Assembly (NCBI GenBank): GCA_021186555.1 | Contig: JAJKFL010000007.1 | Coordinates: forward strand, 5,031,249-5,095,248 | Length of the DNA stretch: 64,000 bases | From: Reticulitermes speratus | Taxonomy: Eukaryota; Arthropoda; Insecta; Blattodea; Rhinotermitidae | Direction of reading: 5' to 3' | In this document: in pieces, positions 23,601 through 38,600 of the stretch | Layout of the letters: every line of letters starts with the position of its first letter | Position numbering within the stretch: the first letter of the stretch is position 1 | Position numbers and translations under genes: made by a program | Notes under the pieces: model-generated | What the model was told of the DNA's origin: nothing | Seen by the model: the letters and a program-made list of their open reading frames with translations, nothing else | Databases searched by the model: none

Positions 23601-26600
23601 TGATATATTCATATTTGTACAGAAATCTGGCTGACATGAACATCAAAACAAACATGCAGACCGAATGTAATAAGAAACAACAGCCAGTAATCTGGACAAA
23701 GATAAACACTGTGTGTGTATTTTTTTACTGACCTAGGTTCAGTCTGGCTCCTGTTTCGTGTCGCTCCTCATCCACTGAATGAGCCACATTTACATTAGGT
23801 GAGAGATCACTCCTTACGTTGACACTGTCAGGAATTTCATTGTCTTGTGGATGTGAAGCTACCACAGTATGAGGTACATGGGCTGATTCAGCTGGGCTAC
23901 TGTCCACTGATCCTCCTGGTCTCTTGGAAGATGGCCCTTGGTGGGGGCTTTGTGGACCAGGACGAGCAGGTGGTAGGCTGGGTCGAGTAGGTGCAGCTGG
24001 TGGATCACGAGGTTTTGTGGGTGGTGTTTGGGGTCGTGTGGGTTTACTAGGAGATGCTGGCACTGCAGCTGCTGTCTGTATTTCTTCTGTAAGAATCCAT
24101 GCCAAGTAAATGTAGATAATTTTAACTACGCAGCAATGAGTACACAACACGTAAAAATTATCTTTACTCATAACAGAACACCCAAAAAATATGTGTCCAA
24201 AGTAATCTGTAGTTGGCACAGACACATGTTCTTCATTTACCTCACTTGTGTCCTCCACCTTTGCGTTCTCATTACACAGGTCTTCGATGCTAATTAAGTC
24301 ACAGCACATTATCTTCTACTACAACAAAATCTTCAAAACTACACTCGAAGTTCAAATTCTGCTGCAACATCTCTCTGATATGTTTCAGTTAACAAACAAT
24401 TAATAACAAAAACAACGGAACCAGAAATGAACAGTCAGCTGTCGCGTAAAAGTGAGGAAGTGGTCCAGAATCAATTACCAGTATATGCTATGGTACAATT
24501 CGACCATCAGGAAAAGAATAAAGAATAAATGAGAAATTTTTAAATAAAAATCTGAAAAATCAACTAAGAAAGCAAAAATTTGTACATGAGAACATCTTAC
24601 CTGGGAAAAACTGTACTTTCTGCTTAATACTGACTCAAAGGTTTAGCAAATTATAACCAGTGACCATCATTTATTACTATTACTAAATCCCATAAAATAT
24701 ACTCATATATTAAATTGAGAAAGGACATGACAAAATGGTACTCATCAACCAAGCTGCACTGGAATAACTAGGCACAGCTGATTTCACCATTATAGCATGC
24801 CTTGTTTTCAGTTCTCCACTAACTGCTTAGAGGAGAGAAATTAAAAAAAGAAACACATATGTACATGCTTGCATTATACCAAGTCCCATGCATAGGTGAG
24901 TTCCAATTTATGTGAAAGCCTAGTACCAAAGAAGATCATTCGTACCTTTACATACAGGTGGATTTTCATCATATTCTCCACTGGGAAGGCATATAATCTT
25001 GTTGGGGCCAATAAGTTTGTAGTTCCGAGAGTTGCATGAATATTCAACCATGGTCCCAACCACTGTCAAATTGTTGCTAACTGTGAACTTCCCATTTGGT
25101 ATGGAGGGAGGGTCATCACATTCAATAGCTGTGTAGAATAAAAATACTGATTAACTTTTCCCACAGCTTAGCTTTAATCTCACTGATATGTTTCTGTGAA
25201 TCAGTTTAGCATATGCGAAGTAACTAGCACCACAAACAAAGTCCCAGCAGACATACTTGTACAGATATAAGATTTCAGATTTTCATGGTAGTGAAGATGC
25301 ATACTGTGGTCCTATGGGTTACGACACAGTGTTGTGCTCTGACACATGGATATTTGCAAAGTCAAAAATCCAGAAGAGATGAAGAGAGTGTGTTTCCCCA
25401 AGACACAGACACCCACCTAACAGACCACAACACAGTGATAACCAAGAATATCACAATATGACTTGCACAAATGTATAAAATTCCCCCACACCCCCCCACC
25501 CACAAAAGATGTGCACTCTTTGAAAGACTCCGTTCTCATTTTGGTATTAACCACCCAATACATTATTCAGTTTTATATATGGAAAATGCTTATTCAATAT
25601 GAGTTCTGCTAAAGATAAATTTAAATGGTAAGGTTGCCACTACACATGCCATTAAGGCAGACAGTGGGAATGAAAATATAGCTGCACTCATTCTTAATTT
25701 TAGCACTAAATGGAGATAAGTGGTCAGCCGCACACCCTGGCCACTTTACCCCTAGGGAAAGAATCCCGCATACCATTGGACAGGAAGATCGGTGGGCCCC
25801 AGCACTGGTCTGGGTGTTTTGAAAAACAGATGCATCTCTTGCCTCTGTCAGAATTCACACCCTGGACATTCAAGCTTGCACCCTAGTCACCATACTGACT
25901 ATGCCATCATGGCTCCAATAATACGAGTTTAGATGTTTCAAAATAAATGCCTCAAAATCAGGGCAAAAGTCCTTGGATATACTTTCCATGCCGAAAGAGT
26001 AACAATTCTGGTTGTCATCTGCTCACATTTCATGGCTGTCACAACAGCCAACTTCACCCAATGGGGCAGACATCCCGCAGCCATCAAACTATACCAAAAG
26101 TGAAATATTTTAAAGTTTATTTATCTTTACTGCCTTGTGTATATTTTTCTGTAGCACTCCCAAACTACAACCTAGTATGTGGAAATACTGTAATGCAATT
26201 ACGCTGAAAGCAGACAAGGTTAAGACCAGAAGCATTAGTTAATTGAAGTGTTTGACTCTTAACCTATATAACAAATGGAAGGAAGTTCAGGTTTTTATAT
26301 CAGTTGTTTGATAAGTGAATCGTAAGTTTCAGTAATGTACTAGCCACTCAAAAGTTTGGATTTTTAAGTGCAATTGGATAGCACTGACACCAATACTATT
26401 CATGTAAGTGCACAGTGATAAGCATTCAGTTAGCAGAGGCTATGTGAGTGCAAGACATGTTCACAAAATACTGTGCTGAAACTAAATGTGATATAGTGGT
26501 GTTTGCTACTGCCATGCTACAGATGTATCCTGGTATACCATACAACGATAAGTCCCTTAGAATTTTTTGGAAAGCATTAGGTATGTTAAATGTGCACACA

Positions 26601-29600
26601 AGGAGCTCTGTTACAGGACTAATTTTCAAGTGACTTGTTAGCATCTCTCACACCAGTACTATAGTTAATCACATAATTTATGTACTTTTCTACAAAACTG
26701 TGAGACAAAATATTGTGGTGCAAAATACAGCCAAAGATTCTCAACCGAGTTTGATTTAAATCAAGGCATGCTATTCCCATCAGGATGGACATTTTAAGTT
26801 ACATTTTTCACAGTATCTTAAACTATATGAAGTAACAGGGGATCAACATATTTACCTCTAAGAGAAATATCGAGATTGCTTACGCTTTGTAGCTGTGTTT
26901 TGGCTACACTTGCTCTACAGTAGATGGCTATCGAGCCATTCTTTTAAAAACTAGAGTACTGTGGCCCTACTAGAAAAGTTTAATGTACATACAATTCATA
27001 TTCCAGTCAAGAAAAACTCACACATGTTGAGACCACTAAATGATCATTTATGGCTAAAATTAATGGAAGTTTACGGCACAACTTGTGAAAGCAGGAAGAC
27101 ATACAGGCAGGCTGATGTATTTAAACAGTTGTAAAAAACATGCCTGACACTTGGAATTATATCAACCGGACAAATTCATAGGGGCAGAACAATGTACTGA
27201 AGTGGACCATCTGAACAAGTTCCAAGGGACTGGGGTATTAGCTGAAACATAAGACTATATACGCTGACTGGTTAAAAAAAGCAACCGTAATATAGCTGCA
27301 TCCAAACAATTTCAATAAAAAAGAGTTTAAACTGAGTCAAGATTGGAACCACACAATCAGACTACTGTAACACTCAGATGCAGATGAGGACAAGCCTTGT
27401 GAAGATCAGGGGGAAAAGCAAGGAGGCTAATCAACAGAAGAAATTTGTTTCTTAGGTGAAGTTACAAGTTATCACACAGAAAGTGGAAGGATGACCACCC
27501 AACTTTATCCACCATCTCACATGACTGCAAAGGTCACCAAGGAAACCTGGGTTCGATTCCAGGCCAGACCATTTTAAATCTGTGTGGACAAAATGGCAAT
27601 GAGACAGGCTTTTCTCTGAGTACTTCAGTCTTCCGCAGGCAGTATCATTCCAGCAATGCTCCATGTTCATTCATTCATCTATCACTAATGCTATACAATC
27701 TCGGTAGCTGACATTGTTGTTAAATAATACACTTACCAAACACAATTTCAAAAAACTTCATGCTACTTTTTCACTGTTCTAAATTCTAAGACTTTCTTCA
27801 TAGCTTTTACTTTCACAAATATGAACATGGTGACACAACAGATGAGTGATAATGGTAATAATGACAATAAAAATACCTTCACACCGAGGTGGTGGTCCAT
27901 TCCATCTCTCATCAATGTCACACATGAGCTGTGCTCTTCCGATTAGTTCGTACCCTTCATCACAGGAATAAAGGACTCGACTCAGATAGCCAACAGTACC
28001 ATTCAGTAGCTGATACTGTCCATTGGGAATCTCTGCAGGGAAGCCACACTGGATACCTGCAATTTAAATTGATTCAAGTAAAATCACATAACAGAAAAAG
28101 CTAAAACGGTCCCTGTGCCTCATCACCGTTCCACAAGATGTATGGGGGAATGAGTGAAAAACATCATGCACTTGTGACCTCAGAACTGGGTACGGGTATG
28201 AGGTCAGCTTCACAATGCAGCTACTTTACTTTCAGGAAAGTGCTTCCAGTGCCCACTGGATAGGAGGTTAGATGGCCTCACAGCCAGTCGATATGCTGGC
28301 GAAGAAATAATTCCTGTCCCTGTCAAGGACCAAACCACAGTCATCCAGCTTATGACTTCACTGACATGACTGAACTACCTCAATTCATATCATATAACGA
28401 CGACGAAAATTACAGTAACGATGATGACTGAGGGTGATGGTGGTGATGATGATGGAACTAACAGTGGAACAGCACTGAACAGATGCCTGCATACTGGACC
28501 ACTTAAATAAAAAAGCACCTGATCTTAAATTTCTTTGGAGACCCACACGGAAACATACCCACGCAGACTCAGAAAATTCCACACAGAATGTGATTCTCTC
28601 CAGCATTACCTCTGCACCACATACTGAAAGTGGTTTACAGACATGGTGGTTCAGTATCACACAAGCAAGTGGACCAGCATACTAGTTACAAATGCTAACA
28701 CACACATGAACAACAATCAAAACAGTTAACAGAATACAGGAACAGGATAAACCAAGAAACAGTTGAGATTTTATTCAGTACCACCATCAATCAATAAATT
28801 AATTTTTATTAAAACTTAACTAACATCACTAATGTACCATATTTAACACTAAATTATATACACCATGTGTATGCTAGTAAATGCTAAAACATATTACTGA
28901 ACTTCAGCGTCACACAAACATATATTTTCACATACCAACTACACAGTATTTGCAAAAACAAAACACACACACAGAGCACATTTTATGCACACATGCATGC
29001 AGTAGTAAAATGCTTATAGTGTTCGTTGTTGTTCTTGCTGCTTAGATGTCTCAGAAAAGCTTTATAATATTAAAAATATGCACGTATAAAATGGAACAGT
29101 TACCTCATCAAGATCAATTATTTTTGTCTAAAACATATTTTCTCATTCACTGTGGAGACAAACAGGAAAACACTTTCAGACATTCAAGCAAAGGGGATGT
29201 TCTGGCAAATATATCCTGGATTTGTGTTTTTGCACTAAGTTTCAAGGGTACCCCCATTCAACTTCTCCTGAAATGTCAAATTTATCAAACATGCTTCAGA
29301 CAATGGAGAGTGTCCAGTAAAGTACGTGTTACTACAAAGAATTAACCATAAACTTTTAAAAATTGTGAATGAGAAGGTCATGATGGCTGAAAAATTATCA
29401 TGTAAGAGAAATAGCATTCACTCTCCTGTAGGTACCACACTTCATGTCCTGGAAACCAGATTTAACAGATTACAGGGTTAAGATTGCTGATGAAAACAAA
29501 GAAACAAATCATGGTGCAGCTGTTAGGCCTTTTATTGTGTTCACAGGTGAAGTTTGTTATTAGAAACACTATATGCCAGACAATATTATAAATGGAGACA

Positions 29601-32600
29601 TTGTAACGGCACTGAATTGCAAAGCAAAACATTTTACTTACGTTTGCAGACAGGTGGGAACTCATTGTAGAAGCCAGTTGGCAAGCATGTGCGTGATGCA
29701 GGTCCAACAAGAAGGTGGCCTTCATCACACGTGTAATCAATCACTGCGCCAACATTAAAATTTTTGGCCACCATTGTTGAATTTGGCGGCTGTTCAGGTT
29801 TTCCACATGCCTTTGGTTCTGAAATTAAATGCAGGAACTGTAATATGCATGCGGCATTTCCGACTTTTCACACGCTGTGTCAGTGGATGTGAGACAGTCT
29901 ATATGAAGCTGGCATGAACTAAAAGACAATCAAGAGCTAACAGACTAATTGCACTGTGAGATTTGAGGTTCTCATAGTGGTGACTGTTATGATTACGATC
30001 CTATGATATGTGACACTCAGATAAATTCCTATGAAACAACATGGATTCCAACAACAGATTTACATCTGCAATGACAAATGAGTGTTTTAATAAAGCTTCA
30101 GTTTTTGTAAATGTCTGATGAACATACCTCCTGCTCCGCCAAAGCTAACAATAAGGAAGTAGAAGTTAATTCAAAACACTGTCACTTTCATGGAACATAA
30201 AGGTACCTGGTGATAATGTGGGAGGGTCCTATTTTATTGTATCACACACATAACTAAACATATAATATCATATAAAACCATGCAACATAAAGCTCATGGG
30301 TGGGGGTGGGGGGGTGGGGTGTCATTTACAATTCATGTTTAACAGGCATAAGAAAGGGCAGTAGATGCAAAAAGTATGTCTCTGCATACTGTTAAAAAAT
30401 TACAAACATTAGACAAAACAGTGATTGTTCTGTTTTTGCCTTTAGATTTTCACTTTCCAGATGACAACTTTTGACAGTATCGTATAAATGGCACAAAGCA
30501 TGCAGGGTGGCCAAATAAATTTATGAGAACCATTTTCATGCCAGCAGGTATTACAGAGTTACGCTCAAGATGTGCACAGCAACACATATGGTATAGGTCT
30601 GCATGTAAAGTGTCTGTTACTATATGATTTTAATGAAGACTGGAACTTATTTGTGAATCTAGAAAATCTATCCAATATCAATTGGATGAGAATTCCTTTT
30701 AGTAATTATTGAATTGTTACATGCAGCCAGACAGATGCACATACCAATATGGGAAAGCTAAGAGACACAATGTTGCAACTTATATTACAAATGCACCAGG
30801 AGGAAGAAACACTTTTTATGCTAGTGAAGGTATCTCAACCTTTTAAACTCCAGACAAGAAAAGAGTGTATCACATGAACCCAATACGCAGTATAATGAAT
30901 CTGATGCATGAATAATTAGCAGAATATGTGACTTGTATAGAACTGAGAAGCAAGCATCAACTATGTCAAGCTTAATATTTAAACCTGATAAGTAGTTTAC
31001 TTTTCATGAAGAAAATAAAGCTTTTCAAAAATTCTTAAAAAATTCAGATTTAAGTAAAAAACAGCAACAGACAGTTCTTGTACAAAACCGTTATGTTCAG
31101 AAGAAGCACATTTTGTACCAAAAAAGATAGAAATATTGTGCATGTTGACGAATCATTCATGCTGTCATTACATACAGTTCTAACAAAAACTGCAGTGACA
31201 AGAGCAGTGAGGGTTTACTGGCACCTATGTCTAAAGCACAGAGATAACAACAATCCATGTGGGCGTAGGAAAGAGATGGCATTACAAATGCAGTATTTGA
31301 TCAAATAATGATCAGTTTATGTAGACCTAAGAGCAACATTGAGTCTGACGGTGATGCAAAGGAACTCTTCAATAAGGCAGTGAAGACCTTACTGGAAGAA
31401 ATGCAATATTATGGTGAGTGTTTTGAAAACAAAGTATTTAATCACTTCAATTAAAATATTAATTAATACTAAGATGTCACTTTAAATTCCAAGTTCATAT
31501 TTTGACATGTTTTGGTACAGAGAAAATCAATATTGCCTTCACAATAGCAACGAATTAAATCTGAATGTTTAATATAGCAATGGTATATACTCACGATGCT
31601 GGCATATGAAGTTAAGCTTTGCATTGCAGTTGGTGTCTGACCAAAGCCAGCCCTTGGATCCGTCATAGCGGGCACAGTTCTCATTTCCACCAGGCAAGTT
31701 CCAGAATGAAACTGACACATCCTCCCCTCCCAGCCACTTCCAGTTGTTACGATCCTGTGGATCCCGCACAGCTCCCATCCAGTACTGGCTGTTTGAATCA
31801 CTTCTGTAACACAATGCACAGGCTATTTTAATGCTTGTCCATATCTTTGAACACTTCAAGTTTCAACCAAGTAATAATAAAATTTGAATGGCATTTTTAT
31901 GCCTAAACTCCCATAACCGACAAAGTTGATGATATTTTTACGTTAGGTAGTTCATTTATTCTGCCAGCAAGGTGAAATACAGGTCTCCACTTGTCTGGAA
32001 TGTGACACTGCATCACTGGATGACTGGTGTCTGACGTTTTGAGACAGCATGGTGGTCTCATCTTCAAGGGATGAGATGTAGGTGAAGAGTCTTTAAGCAT
32101 ACCACCATATTACTGTGGCACTCTTAACTGAACTTTGCCAAGTATCTGATTCAAACACAACACTTCCAGAACCTAACATTTTGCTGACTGGCTCTGTCAA
32201 TTGCAAAACAATTCTATTATCCAATCAAGTCTGTTGACGGACATATTTGACCTGCTACAAGTTTATGCAGACTGAACACATATTTCAGTCAGTCAAGTGA
32301 TGGTTCTTACACATATCTTCATCCATTTAGATTGCTCCTATGTCTATTGATAAACATGAGCTCTGTTTAATGGGCACCACTGAGCAGGATCCCCCACCCT
32401 CCCTACATGAGAATGGAGAAACAGTCAATCTCTGAAACACAATGTTTTGTTGTAATCATATAAGGGATAAAGTGCTGTAGTAATAGTAGCAGTAGTAAAT
32501 CAGTTTCATTAAACTTCAGAGTTGGCCAAAATCTGTCTTGATAAGTCCCTGCACTCTAGAGATCAGCATATGAAATATCAGCATTCACATAATTAACACT

Positions 32601-35600
32601 GTGTTCTCATCTGAACATAAATTTTTCATTAAGCAAATGACAGAACATCTGCAGACTCTAACGTTAACACCAACCTGTGTCTGCGCCACAGTTCCCAGCT
32701 GATGAAACCTTGCAATGCAGGGTTGCTCTCATCGACTAATGTGCCACCACGACTCCGACAAAAGGCAAGAGAGTCCTTAAAACTGAGAGGTTGTCGGTTG
32801 TAGAAAATGTAGCATTTGCCATTGTATGTTGCTGTGCTCCCTGGTGGCTGATCCCGGAACTGAGGACAGCGTTCAATTGGTAATGCCTGCAATGCAAGAC
32901 CTCAGCTGTAATTACCATTGTTCTTGTTGATGTTGAAACTTGGAGAAGAGTGTTGGTAATTCCTAGCACTTCCTTGTATTTGTATTTTCAGTTAAGTAGT
33001 CAGTTGTGATATGTTGCATGTATAATGATGTTTCATCATGATAAACAAACTGTCAAGCTTATTGGCATTTGTTGTAAACATTTGAGAATATACAGATGTG
33101 TGTGTGTGTGTGTGGACACACAATGCACAGCTACTGAAAACAATGCACAGTCCACACAGGAATGTCTTAAATGTTCCAAAGATAGCCACTTTAACTTATT
33201 GATACCTGATCAGTATAGACGAAAGCTTCACAGATGGAGAGTTGACTGAGGTTAGCTCCCTCCAGGTGAACACTGACGAATGCACCAGGCATTGGTGGGT
33301 TGCATGGCAGGAACAGAGGCTTACCCTCTTCCAGCTGACCAGTAAAACGATTACATACTGGGTTTGTGCCCAGGTCTGGCCGATTATTCCCCACTCGTAC
33401 CACTACTGTTGCTGGAAGATTCCTTCCTGCAAAGAATTCCACACCAATGTTGTTATAATGTGTTCTTACAGTATTAACTATCCGATATCGGAACATATCT
33501 CTCAAATGTATGACAATTATTTTGACACTGATCCAGAAATATTTCATAGCCATCACAACAGTTAACATAACAAGCATGTCCTGTAGCTGTCAAGGAATGT
33601 CAGTGGCTTTTGGACAGTGAATTCTTACTCCACCTTTGTATCTAGAAAGAAAGCACTCTGCTGTTCAAAGTCGCAGCAGTGCTCTGATTACACTCACTTC
33701 ATCTTCTACAACTGAGCCTCCAGATCACTGCCTTCTCTAGTGCCTCCCTATCCCCTGTCTCTTATTCAATGTTAAAGGTAAGAGTAACGCCATTTCTGTA
33801 CATGCCATGAAGGCATATATACCAGTGGACTCATTCTTAACCTCAGCACTAGATGTAAATGAATAGCCAGCTCCAAACCCCAGCCAGTTAACCTCCACAG
33901 AAAGTGTGTCCAGTATCCACCGAGTAGGAAGGCCGGAAGGTCCCCAGGCCCAGTCAGAACACTCTCAAGAAAGGAAAAATCTCATGTCCCTGCTGCTGTG
34001 ATTCAACATGGGAGTTTAAAATTCTATCCAAATTTGAGTGTCAGGGTGGAGATTAAAACTTCATGTTGCTGCACCAAACCTTGACATAAAATTTTCCCCT
34101 GTCAAACAGTGTGAATTTCTATTGTTTATGAAACAGAAAGACACAATACTTTCTGCTGTTATTAAATGTGCTCTATGATGCAAAGTGTAATACACAGCAC
34201 ATGATAAATTCAAAGTACAGTATTAACATAACACGTTCTGTGTAGTTTTGGTGAGAATTTTTTATTTCATAGCACTTGAGTACAAAATGAATGTGTCTTA
34301 TTTGTCAAGCAGATGTTCTGGAAGCAGAATGTACCCAGTAAATACATGCCTAATGAAATTCAACCACCAACACTCAAAGCATTACACCACTGCAACTTCA
34401 GGAGCCACAGAATTCCTTAAACAATTATCTGGAAATTGCCCTGCAATAATTTCCAAATTCATCTGTTGGCAATGTATATACTTATTGGCCTTGGTATTCA
34501 CGTACTACAATCTGCTGCTGCAAAGCTCATCACACTATGCAGTTCAGATCACACTGCATATTTCCTTGTATTTCATTAGAACTAGCATCACCACAATGAA
34601 AAGTGTTTGAAACAAATGCTGCAGTAGGCCTTTGTAAAACTGAATTTTTCATGAAGGTTATGAGTCGCAGTCTGGTGCCCATCCTCCTGCCAGAATACAC
34701 AGCTGTCTTGACTCAGAAGACTATAACAAAAAAAAAGCTGCAGTAGTGCTTACTGCAGCTACTGGATGACCTTAAGGAAAAGAGAGGATACTGGAAATTG
34801 AAAGAGGAAGCACTAGATTGCAGTCAATGGAGATCTCGCTTTGGAAGAGGCTACGGACCTGTCGTAAGACAGACTACAGAATGAATGAATGAATGAATGA
34901 GTGAGTGCTTACTGATTATACAGGATCATTATTTTATCTGCAAATATCGTGTGCCACTTCCTGTCGCCTCTCTCATCGCATTAACGTAGCTCACGCATCC
35001 TACCACCCACACGAAAGACAAGAAGCGACTAATGACACTCGTGAGAGAAAATAAAGACCCTGTGTATAATACTATACTGTATTAGGCCTTCCAAGCGGTC
35101 TTTTGGCTTCATATTTTCCATCCACGTTTTTGTATGCATTTCTCATCTCTGCCATGAGTGCGACATGCCTCACAGAGGAGTATCTGTTTGATGGATCCTG
35201 ATACGCAAGCGAAACGCCACGTTTGTTCCAATAGCTGGCCATATAATTACCACTTTCTCCTTCGAGATCTGGTACAGGTAAGGTCCACAGCGTTATGTGG
35301 TGAAATGCTGTGGTAAGCCCTTATCACAGTGTTCAGGGAACAGCATTCGGCACCAGCATTACACGCTGCTCGAACGTCTCCTTCTGCGGAAAGTGACTTT
35401 GAATATCCCAGTAGTTCTAGCTTACGGCAGTCTTGATTTGCGCGACGGTTTTGATTTAAGTATAAGGAGATTTACGATTCTAATCGTCTGAGATTTAAAA
35501 AATAATATAGCTTCAAACATGCTTAAAGTACAAATTTACTAAATGTCTTGTCCGTATTATCTCGCCACTGGTTTGAATACATTAAACTGAACGAAAGTCG

Positions 35601-38600
35601 CGAAAACTTGGGCATGGATGTGTCTCTTGTGAGTGTTGTGTGTTGTCAGGTAGACGTCTCTATGTCAGGCTGATCACTGGTCCAGAGGAGCCTACCGAAC
35701 GTGGTGTGTCTGAGTGTGATCGTGAAGCCTTGATAATGGGGAGGCTGGGCCAATAGGAGCTGTTGCGTCATGGGGAAAAAATGGCAGATGAAAACGATCG
35801 AATTCATCATACAATCCCTCGGCATATGAATGATTATGTGCAGAATATACAGTAATTAATAAATTATTATGCAACTGGCTCCATCCTCTTCTCGCATATA
35901 TTCTCTTCATCAGCTGTTCTCATACTGTCTTTCGTTGTTCCCTCTGGAGAAAGACTACGTTTTAGAGCCATACAAAACAAAAAAAAACATAATTTTGTAT
36001 ATGTTAATCTCTGAGTTTGCAGCCAAGAGATGGGAAAACAGAAAAATCTCAAATGCACGATAGCAAGCACTGCCGAAACGCAATGATAATTATTTTGCAG
36101 AAACTTAAAATAACACGCCGATCATAGTCGAAGATTACTGGAATCAAAGGTTCGAATCCCGGTTAGGTCACTGATGTGTGCCCGCATTTTTTGTGGCACT
36201 ATCTCGTCCTGTCTATGTATGGACCTTGCACAAGACCCGATGAATGTCTACGTAATCTAATCCTGAACCGATCCCTGTGGCAGTGCGGCCTAAGGCGTAG
36301 GTCTGCAGCCGCTTGATTGCTGGAATCGCGGTTTCGAATCCCGCTGAGGGCATGGATGGTGGTCTCTTGTGTTTGTTGTGTATTGTGTGGGTAGCGGCCT
36401 CTGTGACGGGCTGATCACTCGTTCAGAGGAGTCCTACCGGGTTTGTGTGTGTGTGTGTAATTGTGTGTGTGTGTGCGTGATCTATGCACTTCAACAGTGA
36501 GGCGGCCTAGCCCCGAGTTGGGCTGCTAAACCACAGAAAAGGAAATCCAATCCTGATTCGGAACTTACCTGACAGCCCAATCCATAACGGATAAAATGTG
36601 TTAAATACTGAGGTGTGATGACGACAGCTGACAAATCATTGTTATATTCACAAGTACGGCGACATGTAAAACACACACATATTATATATATGTAAAACAT
36701 TAACCTTTTAAAGCCCACCAGGTTTTATACTAAAAAATCCTACGTTCTGCCCATAAAGTGTGTTTATAAATTTTGTATAGTTCTCAGAATAAACAACAAT
36801 AATTTCCCTGTACAGCATTAAATTACTACATTTTATAACCGAGACGGAATGTGTTTACTGGGCGGTACGGGCTCAATCTACAAATACAATTCAAGTTAAT
36901 CTTAGTCTTTAACGACTTAATATCATTAACACCAGTCACACAACTTACTCGTAGCAGTAACTCCACAAAACGCTAGCATGGCTCCAAGCTACGACACGTT
37001 GTCATCATTTTTCACACAGGCAAGCCCGCGATCGCAGGCGCACACACTTGTTAGGAATCTGTTTTGTAACGCTTTGTGTCTCAGGAACAATGGGTCTACA
37101 AGATCGTACAGAGCACACAGCAAGGAATTATTCAGAATGATTAAAATTAATAGCTTTATTAAATTCCTGACGGCTTGAATATATCTGCTTGCAATAATTT
37201 TTTTGCCAAGTACACAAAACTTACTGCTTCCCGTTTGGGATGCAAGAAACAAATGTAATGAGTGTAATTGTATTAGTGAATGTCCCAAAGACAATGCAAC
37301 TGTACTCTGTGACGTATCAGTCCCAGGCTCTAGATAGCACAGTATCTGCTGTGGGAACTTCTCAGTAGGTCACTGTGGTAACACAGCATTTGTATGGCCC
37401 TTTACGAAGTTAATAAGGCTCCTTTCAGAAGAATGATGTTCACATCTTGATAGCGCAGGGCTGTGTTACCTTCTTATCTACGGAACTGAACGATTCAGTT
37501 TCGTTTGCGAGCAGAGAGCGTACGAACCCTGCAGATAATTCGCACTTTCTCCAAGACTTATCAAGCCGACGGTCCACTAACCCTTGCGCTGAACAGACTG
37601 ATGATCCTGAACACGGCCATACGTTGCGGTCTGTTACTAAGCGAACAGTACATACCACCATCATTTATCATTAACCGTAGACTGCGCATCACCGAATGAT
37701 AAACATTGCTCTAGAAAGTGTGGGCGAAAGTTCCCTTCGCATAGAATATTCTGTATACCTTGTTCTGGACTACAAACGACTGTTTTAAGACTATGATTGG
37801 TGTGATGCCAGTTTAAGATATCAGTGAGTGCATGTTCAGGGTATGGAGACCGACTCCAGGTATGGAGATTGAGCCTATATCGAATGAACAGCCGCGAATT
37901 TGCCTTACTAGTTGAAAAACGCCGAGGCGTCACAAGCATGCGCGCAAAATTTCTTGACAGGCTGCATGGATAGCTCCACTGACTCTTGTTATTTAGTCGA
38001 TACATTACAAAGGTTCTTAAGACCTAAATGCACACTCAGTACACTTGCTGTCCAACAGCTACACAACTTCGACTCTGATACTGACACATTTTACGGCCAC
38101 TAACAACACCAGAATAAGCAGAAGTCCCGCAGGCATCAAAGTATGGCAATGCGTTAAGAAGGTATCCACAGTCCTCCTGTTCCCATATCAACATCACTTT
38201 TAATTGCACTCTTAGAAAAGGGCTCATTGTTATTCAGCCTTACGTAACACAGTATTCATTCTGTAGTCTGCCTTACGACAGGTCCGTAACCTCTTCCAAA
38301 GCGAGTTCTCCACAGGGTGCGATCTAGTGCTTCCTCTTTCAATTTCCAGTATCTTCTCTTTTCCTTAAGGTCATCCAGTAGCTGTTTACGCCTTCTTCCT
38401 AGTCTTCCTGTCATTTCTCTCCTTCCCTCTAACTTTCCTTCAATCACATATTTTAGAAGGCAGTTTCTACGCAAGATGTGACCAATCCAGTTAGCCTTTC
38501 TTCTTTTTATTGTATGTACGATATTCCTCTCCTCCTTGAATCTGTGTAACACTTCTTCATTTCTCACACGATCGGTCCAACTGATCTTCTCCATTCTTCT

